Below are positions 9,274 to 18,163 of a DNA stretch of 64,000 nucleotides, in pieces. Source of the stretch: Porphyromonadaceae bacterium W3.11. GTDB lineage: Bacteria; Bacteroidota; Bacteroidia; Bacteroidales; Porphyromonadaceae. Made by a program: the position numbers and the translations under genes. Each line of letters opens with the position of its first letter. The first letter of the stretch is position 1. The notes under the pieces were generated by a model. It was not told where the DNA came from. It saw nothing but the letters and a program-made list of their open reading frames with translations, and did not search any database. The stretch is from NCBI GenBank assembly GCA_030434245.1, contig JAUISX010000002.1:310001-374000 (forward strand). Reading direction: 5' to 3'.

Positions 9274-9710
9274 TCTAGATCCTTTCTTTAGGGGAGTCAC
9301 TTTTAGATTTATTACGTCTTGTTTTCTAAGGTTTTAGAACGGAGCTTTTTAGTGGTGTGCTTGTCTTCGTCGCGACCTCTTATTGGCTATATGTCTTAAT
9401 AGGACTCACTAGGATGCTTCTCTTTTATTACCTGACCTTCTATATGTGTTAGTCCTATATGTTTTGAAGATCCCTTAATGTTTCCTGAATAAAATGCTTA
9501 TCTTTGTGGTCGTCATTCGCGTTAGTATATGGCTATTGAGCGATGGCTGGTTAGTTCATACTGACTTGTTGGAGATTTAGATTCCTATTGGTTGTAGCCT
9601 GGTTGACGTTGCTCATGTGTAACTGTTATACCAGAGGTTATCGTATATTTATTACATTAACGAGTCTTGGATGAATGAATTACAATAGATTAATTGTCAA
9701 TTAAGGTCTT
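9274..9710. other. Gene-free interval before queD
   Basis: This 437-base gap contains no plausible gene. It holds a perfect -7-like box at 9499-9506. If that box is used, about 200 bases of untranslated leader precede queD. I looked for a preQ1-I riboswitch consensus in the leader and did not find one. Confidence 0.5.
9499..9506 (+). promoter_or_regulatory. Candidate -7 box for queDE
   Basis: TATCTTTG matches TAnnTTTG exactly. There is no clear TTTG about 19 bases upstream. It is the only consensus -7 box seen between ssb and queD. Confidence 0.4.
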
Positions 9711-10130
9711 ATGATAAGAGCAGAGAGATACCACGACATCAGTTGTGGGCATCGTGTCGTGAATCATGAAAGTAAGTGTCGTTTTTTGCATGGGCATAAT
9801 TATCGAATTCATTTTGGGGTCGAAGCAAATGATCTTGATGAGTTAGGACGAGTCCTTGACTTCTCAGTGATCAAGTCTGTGTTATGTGACTGGCTTGAAA
9901 CGCACTGGGATCATAAGTTCTTGATTTGGCAAGAAGACCCTTTGCTTCCTGAATTAGAGAAAATTTCGCCCGAAAGTTTGAACGTCGTTCCTTTTAATCC
10001 GACAGCAGAAAATATGGCTTTGTATTTATTACATGATGTAGCTCCTGCACTGTTAGATCCGTATCAATGTCGGCTGACAAGTTGTAGGATTGAGGAAACA
10101 AGGAAGTGCTCTGTTTCTGCTGAGCTATGA
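9711..10130 (+). CDS. queD: 6-carboxytetrahydropterin synthase
   Basis: This is a 139-residue member of the PTPS/QueD family. The zinc ligands His14 (SCGHRV) and His27/His29 (FLHGHNY), and the catalytic Cys23 in ESKCRFLHGH, are all present, and LDFSVIK and the late acid (IEETRKCS) also fit. QueD converts dihydroneopterin triphosphate to 6-carboxytetrahydropterin in the pathway to preQ0/queuosine. The spacing Cys-x3-His-x-His fits QueD-like enzymes. The 3' end overlaps the queE start by four bases (ATGA), indicating translational coupling. Confidence 0.9.
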   Translation: MIRAERYHDISCGHRVVNHESKCRFLHGHNYRIHFGVEANDLDELGRVLDFSVIKSVLCDWLETHWDHKFLIWQEDPLLPELEKISPESLNVVPFNPTAENMALYLLHDVAPALLDPYQCRLTSCRIEETRKCSVSAEL

Positions 10131-10723
10131 GGATTGTTGAGATTTTTTCTTCCCTCCAAGGTGAAGGGATGAATACTGGGGTGCTCGTTACTTTTGTTAG
10201 GCTCCAAGGTTGTAACTTAAATTGTTGGTTTTGTGATACCACCTTTGATGAGGGTGAGTATTACACCATAGAGGAGTTGGCAGCAGTTCTTGAAGAAAAA
10301 GGTATTCGGCGGATTATATGGACAGGTGGTGAGCCAACCTTACAACTAACAAAGGAGATAGTCCAGTACTTTAAGTCTCTTGGTTACTGGCAAGCTATAG
10401 AAACGAATGGTACAGCCCGCCCACCTGAGGGGCTTGATTATATCTCTGTTTCCCCTAAGGTAAGTGTTGAAGTACTCAGAGAGAACTTTGAGGGTATTGT
10501 TATTGACGAAATACGTTATCCTATCGGTGAAGATACCGTACCTCCGAATATCGATGATTTACCCCAATCCAGAAACTATCTGTTATCTCCTATTTTTCTT
10601 GGGGAGAATAAGGAACGTCTATTAATGTCATCGTCAAACTTGACACATTGCTTAGATCTCATTCATAAAGATTCTAGATGGAGACTATCACTCCAACTTC
10701 ATAAACTAATAGGCATACAGTAG
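10127..10723 (+). CDS. queE: 7-carboxy-7-deazaguanine synthase (radical SAM)
   Basis: This is a 198-residue radical SAM enzyme. The cluster-binding cysteines are Cys29, Cys33 and Cys36 in GCNLNCWFC, preceded by the family motif EIFSSLQGEG, with IWTGGEPTLQ as the GGE motif. QueE uses SAM and a 4Fe-4S cluster to contract 6-carboxytetrahydropterin to 7-carboxy-7-deazaguanine. It follows queD with an ATGA overlap. QueC and QueF are not in the window. Confidence 0.92.
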   Translation: MRIVEIFSSLQGEGMNTGVLVTFVRLQGCNLNCWFCDTTFDEGEYYTIEELAAVLEEKGIRRIIWTGGEPTLQLTKEIVQYFKSLGYWQAIETNGTARPPEGLDYISVSPKVSVEVLRENFEGIVIDEIRYPIGEDTVPPNIDDLPQSRNYLLSPIFLGENKERLLMSSSNLTHCLDLIHKDSRWRLSLQLHKLIGIQ

Positions 10724-10794
10724 GTTGTAAATTATCATTGTATTTTTATTAAGTTTGTAGATAGTTATGGAATTTCTTTTTGATATATGGGAGA

Positions 10795-11505
10795 ATGGCA
10801 CTTGTTAAATCTTATACCGTACTGAGTGACTTAGTACAAGAGCAAATCGCAATCTTACCGATGCTGAATAGGTTCGGGATACGTCTGGGATTAGGTGATG
10901 CAACAATTGCCGAAATATGCGACGAACGTCAGTTGGATACCGGCTTTTTTCTACACATCATAAATAGTTACTTAGATCCTGATTACTTAGGTAGGGTTAA
11001 GTTGGCCCCGAAGCATACGGTGTTGATTGCTGATTATCTAGAGGTGGCGAATCGATATTACTTGGACTCTCAGCTACCCAATATCGAGGTTCATATTGCA
11101 TCGTTTGTGAAAAAGAGTGGGGCAAACGTCCCTCTGCTGCAAACACTTCCTCACGTCCTAGAAGAGTTGAAGGAGACCCTCACCAATAGAGTCAGGTTAG
11201 ACGAAGAGGAGTTGCTCCCTCAGTTTAGGACCTTGGCTGGTGAGTTGGCCGAGAATATCTCTACTATTACGTTAGAGGGGCAAGAGAAGGCAGGAACTGA
11301 AGCAGATAGAGCAGAGGCATTAGTTGCTGATATTATGCAGGTCATGATTAGGCATTTGAAGGGGGACTTTAATGATAACCTCCTTCATGCTGTGTTATAC
11401 AGCCTTTCTCTTCTGAAGAGCGACTTAGCGAGTAATAATAGGTTGAGAGAGCGTGTGTTTATACCCATGCTAGAGTCTATGCAGAAAGCACGAAAAATAG
11501 AGTAG
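10795..11505 (+). CDS. RIC/ScdA-like hemerythrin-fold protein
   Basis: From the ATG at 10795 (an in-frame TTG lies at 10780) the protein has 236 residues. Residues about 20-66 (LPMLNRFGIRLGLGDATIAEIC) resemble the N-terminal part of iron-sulfur repair RIC/ScdA-type proteins. From about residue 76 the pattern DYLEVANRYYLDSQLPNIEVHI resembles the start of a hemerythrin four-helix bundle. Most expected iron-ligand histidines appear to be replaced, so metal binding is doubtful. The next gene, a LuxR-type regulator, starts three bases after the stop, so the two are almost certainly co-expressed and may function together. The exact role is unknown. Confidence 0.6.
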   Translation: MALVKSYTVLSDLVQEQIAILPMLNRFGIRLGLGDATIAEICDERQLDTGFFLHIINSYLDPDYLGRVKLAPKHTVLIADYLEVANRYYLDSQLPNIEVHIASFVKKSGANVPLLQTLPHVLEELKETLTNRVRLDEEELLPQFRTLAGELAENISTITLEGQEKAGTEADRAEALVADIMQVMIRHLKGDFNDNLLHAVLYSLSLLKSDLASNNRLRERVFIPMLESMQKARKIE

Positions 11506-11508
11506 GAG

Positions 11509-12117
11509 ATGTCTAGTAAGAAAAAACATACTGTTGTCATTATCCTTAGTGATATACTGCAGCGTTTGGGGCTGATACGTGCTATTGATGACGTTACAGA
11601 ATCCGTTGAGATTAGTAGTTTTGATGCCTTTGACACTTTTGTGACCTCTTCTACAGATGAGATATATGATATAGCGTTCATTGAGGCCGACTTATTAGCT
11701 TTGTATGGCGAATATTTTATTAGTCGTCGGACTTTAGTGATCCCGGTTATTAGTAATAGTGAACCCGAAATGGTGGTAAATGAAGAAAAAGAACCACCAT
11801 ATATTTATACTCATTGGAAAAGCTGCAAGCTTCAAGATAAGCTCAAAGAGATCCTAGATGAGAATAGAAAGGGGTTGAAGAAAAATAATGACAAAGGTCT
11901 TTCGCTCCGAGAGGAGGAGGTGCTGAAGGAGGTCGCTAGGGGAATGACCAATAAAGAAATAGCGGACCGCCTCAATATAAGCATGAATACGGTGATGAGT
12001 CATCGTAAAAATATAACATCAAAATTGAATATCAAGACAGTGTCAGGGCTGACATTTTATGCTCTGATCAATGGTCTGATCACAGGCGACGAAGTAGTGG
12101 ACGGTGCAGGTGAGTGA
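11509..12117 (+). CDS. LuxR-family regulator with receiver-like N-terminus
   Basis: This 202-residue protein has a GerE/LuxR helix-turn-helix at about residues 131-190 (SLREEEVLKEVARGMTNKEIADRL, then NTVMSHRKNI). The N-terminal ~115 residues have the strand-helix rhythm of a response-regulator receiver, but the acidic pocket is poor (SDIL near the first strand, FIEADL at the third) and no clear phosphorylatable Asp or conserved Lys is seen. It is probably a pseudo-receiver or sensory domain. It is translationally coupled to the RIC-like gene (stop TAG, then GAG, then ATG). I infer that the upstream partner supplies the signal; the target genes are unknown. Confidence 0.72.
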   Translation: MSSKKKHTVVIILSDILQRLGLIRAIDDVTESVEISSFDAFDTFVTSSTDEIYDIAFIEADLLALYGEYFISRRTLVIPVISNSEPEMVVNEEKEPPYIYTHWKSCKLQDKLKEILDENRKGLKKNNDKGLSLREEEVLKEVARGMTNKEIADRLNISMNTVMSHRKNITSKLNIKTVSGLTFYALINGLITGDEVVDGAGE

Positions 12118-12150
12118 ATAAATGGATAATAGACAAATAAAGAATAACCT

Positions 12151-14061
12151 ATGAGTAAGAAGATTACGATATGTCCTATGGCCATGGTGCCAAAGGTTCT
12201 AAAGAGTGAATACCCTAATGAGACTGCTTTATTAGTGAAAAATAAAGCCTCAGGAAAATGGGAGTCTATTTCTCGAGCTGATTTTGGTAACGCTATCCAA
12301 GAAACAGCAGAGTCCTTGGTGGAATTTGGTATCGAGGCTCAGGAGACGATAGGTGTCTTTTCTGAAAATATGGATAAGTTCTTAGTTGCAGATATGGCTG
12401 CCTTTAGTGTAAGAGCGATTACCATACCCATATATGCGACTTCATCTGTGTCTCAGGTAGAGTACATGATCAAGGATAGTGAGATGAGGTTGATATTTGT
12501 AGGTGAGCAGCTACAATATAACACCGCTTGTAAGGCTCTTCAGAACATAGATCATGATGTTAAGATTGTGATCTTCGATGAGTCAGTCAGTCTTTATCCT
12601 GATGACAAGAGCTCAGTGTACTTTAAGGATTTTGTAAATCTTGGAAATTCACCTATTAATGAAGCTAAGGTGGAGCTGAGGAGAGTGGAGGCACTTCCTA
12701 CCGATACGGCCATTATAATGTACACGAGTGGTACGAGCGGTAGTAGTAAGGGCGTGGAATTAATGCATAAGAGCCTTAACTTAGTTATAGAGGCTCACTT
12801 AAAGCTTTTGACAGACTTCAAGGCGGGTAATATCAGCATGAACTTCCTGCCTTTGACGCACATTTTCGAGAAAGCTTGGTGTTTTATCTGCATCTCTGCT
12901 GGTGTAAAGATCGCTGTGAATCAAAAACCTAAAGAGATTTTGGATAACCTGATGGAGGTTCGGCCTCACTACATGTGTAATGTGCCTCGCTTTTGGGAGA
13001 AGGTATATGTAGGGGTATATGAAAAAATACAAGAGTTTCCTCCCCTCCTAAGGCGGATTACCTCACACTGTATTGATGTCAGTCGTCACTATCACTTTGA
13101 TTACAGAGTGAAAGGTAAGAAAGCACCTCTAGGCTTACGAATCCAATATGCTTTTTATAGTAGCACGTTACTAAAGCTGGTGAAGAAAAAGGTAGGAGTA
13201 GAGCGTGGGATCTACTTCCCTGTAGCAGGAGCTGCATTGTCCGATAAGGTACACGCCTTTTTGGTCTCTATTGGTGTGCCTCTCATGTATGGGTATGGAC
13301 TGACCGAGACGACAGCTACCGTCTCTTTCTGCCGTCCGCGAGATTACCTCTTTGGCTCTATTGGAAAGCCCCTGGAGGGGGTTGATGTGCGAATTGTACC
13401 GCAAAATGAGGAGCAACGAGAGGATGGGATAGGTGAGATCCAGGTAAAAGGGCCTACGGTCATGAAGGGCTATTACAAAAAGCCAGAGCTGAATATAGAG
13501 GCTTTCACCCAAGACGGATGGTTTAAAACTGGCGACCTGGGTTCAATGGATGAAGATCAAAATCTATTCTTCAAAGAGCGATTGAAAGATCTTTTCAAGA
13601 CCGCTAATGGTAAGTATATAGCTCCACAGATGATCGAAAATCTCATAACAACCGATCCAATCGTAGAGCAGGCTGTAGTGATTGCAGAGAACCGTAGTTT
13701 TGTTAGTGCTTTGATCTATCCTGATTGGGATAAGGTCAGGGCATATCTGATATCTAAGGAGATAGATGAGGTCCCAACCGATATTGAGACTCTTGCAAAG
13801 CATAAAGGTGTTTATGCTCTCCTTGAGGGGCGGATTGCTGCACAACTGAAAGATCTAGCTTCATATGAGACCGTCAAAAAGTTTGTTGTCCTCTCCGAAC
13901 CTCTCTCTGTTGAGAATGGTATGCTGACCAATAGCCTTAAAACGAAGAGGCAGGTTGTCGAGAAGTATTATGAGAAGGAGATAGCTCAGATGTATGACTA
14001 TAATCAACTACCAAATCTTAATGATGAGCAAAAGAAAGAGTCCTCATCGTCAACTCACTGA
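12151..14061 (+). CDS. Long-chain fatty acid--CoA ligase (AMP-forming)
   Basis: The 636-residue protein carries the adenylate-forming enzyme motifs: the P-loop YTSGTSGSSKG (residues 191-201), the A5-like YGLTETT, the A7/A8 region GWFKTGDLG, and a lysine in the C-terminal domain (LKTKRQVV). It activates fatty acids to acyl-CoA via acyl-AMP for lipid synthesis or degradation. The length and the FLPLTHIFEK motif fit FadD/long-chain ACS rather than acetyl-CoA synthetase. It follows the LuxR gene by 33 bases and may be in its operon. A hairpin (14105-14134) follows. Confidence 0.9.
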   Translation: MSKKITICPMAMVPKVLKSEYPNETALLVKNKASGKWESISRADFGNAIQETAESLVEFGIEAQETIGVFSENMDKFLVADMAAFSVRAITIPIYATSSVSQVEYMIKDSEMRLIFVGEQLQYNTACKALQNIDHDVKIVIFDESVSLYPDDKSSVYFKDFVNLGNSPINEAKVELRRVEALPTDTAIIMYTSGTSGSSKGVELMHKSLNLVIEAHLKLLTDFKAGNISMNFLPLTHIFEKAWCFICISAGVKIAVNQKPKEILDNLMEVRPHYMCNVPRFWEKVYVGVYEKIQEFPPLLRRITSHCIDVSRHYHFDYRVKGKKAPLGLRIQYAFYSSTLLKLVKKKVGVERGIYFPVAGAALSDKVHAFLVSIGVPLMYGYGLTETTATVSFCRPRDYLFGSIGKPLEGVDVRIVPQNEEQREDGIGEIQVKGPTVMKGYYKKPELNIEAFTQDGWFKTGDLGSMDEDQNLFFKERLKDLFKTANGKYIAPQMIENLITTDPIVEQAVVIAENRSFVSALIYPDWDKVRAYLISKEIDEVPTDIETLAKHKGVYALLEGRIAAQLKDLASYETVKKFVVLSEPLSVENGMLTNSLKTKRQVVEKYYEKEIAQMYDYNQLPNLNDEQKKESSSSTH

Positions 14062-14104
14062 GTCAACTAGCTGGCGCATTCCAGTATATCTATAATAAAA
14101 TAAT

Positions 14105-14134
14105 GAAAGGGGTACTGGTCATTGTACCCCTTTC
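14105..14134. terminator. Hairpin between acyl-CoA ligase and recA
   Basis: GAAAGGGGTAC (14105-14115) pairs perfectly with GTACCCCTTTC (14124-14134) around eight bases. It lies between convergent genes. On the minus strand a moderately T-rich stretch follows, so it may serve both directions. Confidence 0.7.
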
Positions 14135-14318
14135 ACTTGGATGTTCCACAATATATTAGGATATTAGGTAAGAAAGATTGATTAGGTTATGCTTTTTTGA
14201 CAATACAAATGTCATGTATTTGTAACAGTTTTGCAAGTAATAACAATTGTTATAAAGCATAAACATTTGTCTTGAAAATAAATTTTAATTAACTATCAAA
14301 TTGATAAAATTAAATTTT

Positions 14319-15395
14319 TTATTTAGCCACCCCTTCTGCCATCTTCTCTTTAATTTGTTGCTCAATAATAGCTGCCAAATCAGGATTCTCCATAAGCGTA
14401 TTCTTAGCTGCTTCACGTCCCTGACCCAGTCTTGTATCTTCATAATTGTACCAAGATCCACTTTTGCGGATGATTTCTAAGTCCGATCCAGCATCTACCA
14501 GTTCGCCCACTTTTGAAATTCCCTCGCCATACATGATATCAAATTCAGCACGCTTGAATGGAGGGGCTACTTTGTTTTTAGCCACCTTTACCTTCGTCAG
14601 GTTCCCGAGCATTTGGTCTCCATCTTTGATTGGGGTGCTTTTACGAATATCAAGGCGGATAGAGGCATAATACTTAAGAGCATTACCACCAGTCGTTGTT
14701 TCTGGGTTACCATATGCACCAATTTTTTCACGCATTTGGTTAATGAAGATACAGGTGGTCTTGGTTTTGCTAATAATAGAGGCTAGTTTACGGAGAGCTT
14801 GACTCATTAGTCGAGCCTGTAAGCCTATCTTATTCTCACCCATATCGCCCTCTATCTCTCCTTTTGGAGTAAGAGCTGCTACCGAGTCTATGACCACTAG
14901 GTCCATAGCTGATGAGCGGATGAGATCTTCTGCGATTTCAAGTGCCTGCTCGCCATTATCTGGTTGTGAGATCCAGAGTCTAGAAAGATCTACTCCGAGT
15001 CCCTCTGCATATGAGCGATCGAAGGCATGTTCGGCATCAATAATTGCTGCTAGACCGCCTGTCTTCTGAGCTTCTGCGATGGCATGGATAGCCAAGGTGG
15101 TCTTACCAGAGGATTCTGGACCATAAATCTCTACAATTCTTCCCCTCGGATAGCCACCAACTCCTAGAGCCATATCTAGGGTAAGAGAGCCTGTAGGGAT
15201 TACTTCTACATCCTCTATCTCTTGAGAAGCCATATTCATGAGAGATCCCTTTCCGTAGGTCTTCTCAATCTTCGATAGAGCCGATTCTAGAGCCTTTAGT
15301 TTGTTTGGATCTACATCCGGTTTCTTGCTCGTCTTCTTCTCATCGACCAATTGTTCTTCTTTTGAAGACTCTTTTACTTCATCTTTTTTCGCCAT
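14319..15395 (-). CDS. recA: Recombinase RecA
   Basis: This is a 358-residue RecA. The Walker A motif GPESSGKTT lies at residues 92-100, the Walker B region reads [10 protein letters not shown], and the L1/L2 DNA-binding loops include [22 protein letters not shown] and the NQMREKIG region. It forms ATP-dependent filaments on single-stranded DNA for homologous recombination and repair. The N-terminus carries an acidic/lysine-rich extension of about 30 residues before the core. It is the last gene of a minus-strand cluster, 17 bases after bcp. I see no LexA box, as expected for Bacteroidetes. Confidence 0.97.
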   Translation of the reverse strand: MAKKDEVKESSKEEQLVDEKKTSKKPDVDPNKLKALESALSKIEKTYGKGSLMNMASQEIEDVEVIPTGSLTLDMALGVGGYPRGRIVEIYGPESSGKTTLAIHAIAEAQKTGGLAAIIDAEHAFDRSYAEGLGVDLSRLWISQPDNGEQALEIAEDLIRSSAMDLVVIDSVAALTPKGEIEGDMGENKIGLQARLMSQALRKLASIISKTKTTCIFINQMREKIGAYGNPETTTGGNALKYYASIRLDIRKSTPIKDGDQMLGNLTKVKVAKNKVAPPFKRAEFDIMYGEGISKVGELVDAGSDLEIIRKSGSWYNYEDTRLGQGREAAKNTLMENPDLAAIIEQQIKEKMAEGVAK

Positions 15396-15412
15396 TTTAT
15401 TTTAGTCAATCG

Positions 15413-15880
15413 TTACAGTTCATTTATAAGTTTTAGTAGTTGTGCGGCATGCTCCTTCGTCTTAATGTTCCGGCCCGACATCACAGCTTGTATCACACCC
15501 TTCTCATCTACCACAAAAGTGGTTCTTTGGGTACCCATATACTTCCTGCCATACATACTTTTTTCGACCCATACCCCCATGGCTTGGTTCAGCTCAGTAT
15601 CTGTATCGGCAATCAGGGTAAAGGGTAAGTCATGCTTTTCACGAAACTTCTGATGACTCTTCGCACTATCTTTGCTTACACCGATCACGCGATAGCCTGC
15701 ATCCTGAAGGTCAGTGATGCCATCACGAAGGCTACAAGCTTGTGCAGTGCATCCGCTTGTGTTATCTTTTGGATAGAAGTATAGTATCACCTTCTGTCCC
15801 TCTAGGCTTGCACGAGTGATCTCCTGTCCATCTTGATCAAGACCCAGTACTTCTGGGATCTTTTCACCCACCTCCATCAT
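15413..15880 (-). CDS. bcp: Thioredoxin-dependent peroxiredoxin Bcp
   Basis: This is a 155-residue PrxQ/Bcp-type peroxiredoxin with Cys44 (peroxidatic) and Cys49 (resolving) in SGCTAQACSLRD, a spacing typical of Bcp. The YFYPKDNT strand and the GRKYMGTQRTTFVVDEKG segment are also characteristic. It reduces hydrogen peroxide and organic hydroperoxides in the cytoplasm. Its start overlaps the end of the upstream carboxynorspermidine dehydrogenase gene (ATGA), and recA follows 17 bases downstream, linking peroxide defence with DNA repair in one transcript. Confidence 0.93.
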   Translation of the reverse strand: MMEVGEKIPEVLGLDQDGQEITRASLEGQKVILYFYPKDNTSGCTAQACSLRDGITDLQDAGYRVIGVSKDSAKSHQKFREKHDLPFTLIADTDTELNQAMGVWVEKSMYGRKYMGTQRTTFVVDEKGVIQAVMSGRNIKTKEHAAQLLKLINEL

Positions 15881-17073
15881 AGCTCTAAGTCAATATCGTG
15901 AAGCTCATGCCATGGTAGACCTTGCTTAGCCACCTCTTCGAGGAATGGATCTGGATTAAACTCCTCTACATTAAAGACTCCATGCCCGCTCCACTGTCCT
16001 GTAAAGAACATGATTGCTCCTGTAGTCGCAGGAACACCAGTGGTATAACTAACGCCTTGAGCACCAGTTTCCTTATAGGCAGCTTCATGGCTACAGTTGT
16101 TATAGATATAGTAGGTCTTTTCTTTTCCATCTTTTATACCACGGATACGACAGCCGATAGAGGTCTGACCAGTGTAGTTTTCGCCCAGTTCTTTTGGATC
16201 TGGAAGGACCGCTTTTAGGAATTGAATAGGGACAATCTCTCTACCTTCATACATGATAGGTACGATACTATCCATTCCAATGTTTTGAATAACCCTCAAG
16301 TGGGTTAGATACTCCTGACCAAAGGTCATCCAGAAGCGAGCTCTCTTAAGGGTTGGGAAGTTTTTCACCAAACTTTCTAGCTCTTCGTGATACAGTATAT
16401 AGCTGTCGCGAGGACCAATCTCAGGGTAGTTCAGGGACTTGTGAATCTCAAGCGGTTCAGTGGTTATCCACTTTCCGTCCTGATAATATCTACCATTCTG
16501 AGTGACCTCACGGATATTAATCTCAGGATTAAAGTTGGTCGCAAAAGCCCTCTTGTGGTCACCAGCGTTGCAATCAACAATATCTAGATAGTGGATCTCA
16601 TCAAAGTGATGCTTTGCTGCGTATGCCGTAAAGATACTGGTCACACCTGGGTCAAAACCACATCCAAGGATGGCGGTTAGTCCAGCTTCCTTGAATCTAT
16701 CTTGGTACGCCCACTGCCAGCTATATTCATACTTGGCTTCGTCCAAGGGTTCGTAGTTCGCTGTGTCTAGATAGTTAACGCCACATTCCAAGCATGCATC
16801 CATGATGGTAAGATCTTGGTATGGTAATGCGACATTGATGACTAGTTCGGGTTTGAAGTCGTTGAATAAAGCAACTAACTCCTCTACGCTATCTGCATTG
16901 ACTTGTGCCGTCTTTATTTCTGCCTCTTTGATCTTTGAGGCAATGGCATCACATTTACTTTTGGTGCGGCTGGCCAGCATGATCTCTTTGAAGATGTGAG
17001 AGTTCATAGCTACTTTTTTAGCTACTACAGTGCCTACTCCACCAGCTCCGATGATTAATACTCGTCCTTTCAT
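15877..17073 (-). CDS. Carboxynorspermidine/carboxyspermidine dehydrogenase (saccharopine dehydrogenase family)
   Basis: The 398-residue protein has a Rossmann NAD(P)-binding GAGGVG motif at residues 9-14, followed by SRTKSKC, and the saccharopine dehydrogenase C-terminal fold with LGCGFDPGVTSIF and the NCSHEAAYKETG segment. In gut and oral Bacteroidetes this family reductively condenses aspartate semialdehyde with putrescine or diaminopropane to make carboxyspermidine or carboxynorspermidine. The decarboxylase partner is not visible nearby. It is the first gene of the operon with bcp and recA. A consensus -7 box lies 51 bases upstream. Lysine metabolism (true Lys1) is the alternative but less likely reading. 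Confidence 0.85.
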   Translation of the reverse strand: MKGRVLIIGAGGVGTVVAKKVAMNSHIFKEIMLASRTKSKCDAIASKIKEAEIKTAQVNADSVEELVALFNDFKPELVINVALPYQDLTIMDACLECGVNYLDTANYEPLDEAKYEYSWQWAYQDRFKEAGLTAILGCGFDPGVTSIFTAYAAKHHFDEIHYLDIVDCNAGDHKRAFATNFNPEINIREVTQNGRYYQDGKWITTEPLEIHKSLNYPEIGPRDSYILYHEELESLVKNFPTLKRARFWMTFGQEYLTHLRVIQNIGMDSIVPIMYEGREIVPIQFLKAVLPDPKELGENYTGQTSIGCRIRGIKDGKEKTYYIYNNCSHEAAYKETGAQGVSYTTGVPATTGAIMFFTGQWSGHGVFNVEEFNPDPFLEEVAKQGLPWHELHDIDLEL

Positions 17074-17123
17074 TTCAATACTATATATATAATTATTTTA
17101 TAAATTCTGGTTGTTATTCATAT

Positions 17124-17131
17124 CAAAGATA
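17124..17131 (-). promoter_or_regulatory. -7 box of carboxynorspermidine dehydrogenase-bcp-recA operon
   Basis: Read on the minus strand, TATCTTTG matches TAnnTTTG. The predicted transcription start lies about 45 bases before the ATG. A TTTG element at the expected distance is not visible. Confidence 0.45.
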
Positions 17132-17403
17132 CGATAAAATATTGACTTTATAGGACGTATATATATCCCATATTAGGCGTGATGCTTTAGAAAAATTGAG
17201 AGTGGTCTCTCTTAAGACTATATGGGTTGCTCATGGATGACCATAGCATTTTTGTGATGAATTTCTCAGACTCTTTGGGCGTCGAGATGAAATAATGTTT
17301 ATAGAAAATGAGCGAAGCACGATGCTTCTTTGTGCAAAATAGGCTCACTTAGTGTTGCTATTTCAGGGAAAAAGACTCCTCTCGAAGTAGCGAAAAATCT
17401 TAT

Positions 17404-17458
17404 CATAGGAAACGTTCCTTCTACTTATATGAAAAAAATATTCTTCATATAAGGAAGG
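17404..17458. repeat. Palindromic intergenic repeat, copy A
   Basis: CATAGGAAAC (17404-17413) is followed by a hairpin: CCTTC plus CTTATATGAA (17417-17433) against TTCATATAAG plus GAAGG (17444-17458). The core ATAGGAAAC and ATATGAA words recur in copies B (48113-48160) and C (62467-62540). This is the most diverged of the three. Confidence 0.5.
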
Positions 17459-17593
17459 GTTCTGTTTCTTATAACCAAAAAATAACCTGCTTTTAATCCT
17501 CAGAATTGACACGCAACAATACGTTTTTGTACAATGCCATCTTGTGGGTAAGTCGATTCAGACATTCTAAGGGGGATGACCTGCTTATCTTAG

Positions 17594-18163
17594 TTATTTT
17601 GCATCGGGTAGCTCCGCAAACTTTTCAGGATATCGAGCCATCTCCTTGGTGAATAGTCGTCTGATTTGCTTAATATCATTCTCCAGATCTCCAGAAGGTA
17701 TGCACTGTGCAAAGATACCTACCTCTTTCTTTTGGTAGTCAATCTTCGCAATATCTATAGGTACGTTAGCACCCAGAGCAATTCTGTAGAACCCACTCTT
17801 CCAGCGATCTCTATAGCTCCTTGATCCCTCTGGTGTTATCCCTATGTGTAGGTGTTCACTTTCGTTGAGTAGTTGGATGGTCTGATCTATTGTAGAGCCA
17901 CCCGCCTTACGGTCAACAGCTACTCCTCCTAACCTCTTGAGAATAAGATTTAGGGGAAAGAAAAAAAGCTCTTTTTTGATTAAAAATTTTGGGGAATGAC
18001 CTCTGAGTGACTTATAGTATAGATATCCGATGAAGAAGTCTCTGTTAGAGGTGTGTGGGGCGACACATATGATGGATTTTGGTGTAACCTTTTCAGGATA
18101 AATAGGTTTCCATCCGATTAGCTTAAGTAGCCACGCCCATATATTCTTTTTCTTTTTCGTCAT
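17594..18163 (-). CDS. PlsC-like acyltransferase
   Basis: This 189-residue protein has the glycerolipid acyltransferase motifs: block I HTSNRD (His37-x4-Asp42), a block II-like segment FLIKKELFFFP, GGVAVDRKAGG (a substrate-phosphate-binding Arg region), and block III TPEGSR. Such enzymes transfer an acyl chain from acyl-CoA or acyl-ACP at the inner membrane. The protein is shorter than true PlsC and belongs to a small branch often annotated 1-acyl-glycerol-3-phosphate acyltransferase-like, so the acceptor lipid is uncertain. Its start overlaps the deacetylase stop by four bases, the last step of a three-gene operon. Confidence 0.8.
   Translation of the reverse strand: MTKKKKNIWAWLLKLIGWKPIYPEKVTPKSIICVAPHTSNRDFFIGYLYYKSLRGHSPKFLIKKELFFFPLNLILKRLGGVAVDRKAGGSTIDQTIQLLNESEHLHIGITPEGSRSYRDRWKSGFYRIALGANVPIDIAKIDYQKKEVGIFAQCIPSGDLENDIKQIRRLFTKEMARYPEKFAELPDAK

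Larger units (their letters stand above)
17074..17593. other. Gene-free interval with promoter and palindromic repeat
   Basis: The 520-base gap contains the -7 box of the carboxynorspermidine dehydrogenase operon (17124-17131) and one copy of a palindromic repeat (17404-17458). I see no coding capacity or RNA gene in the rest. Confidence 0.5.

Noticed and set aside
9507-9710. preQ1-I riboswitch before queD
   Set aside because: The compact preQ1-I consensus (purine-rich loop with A-rich tail and pseudoknot) is not present; only AGAGGTTA-like words occur.
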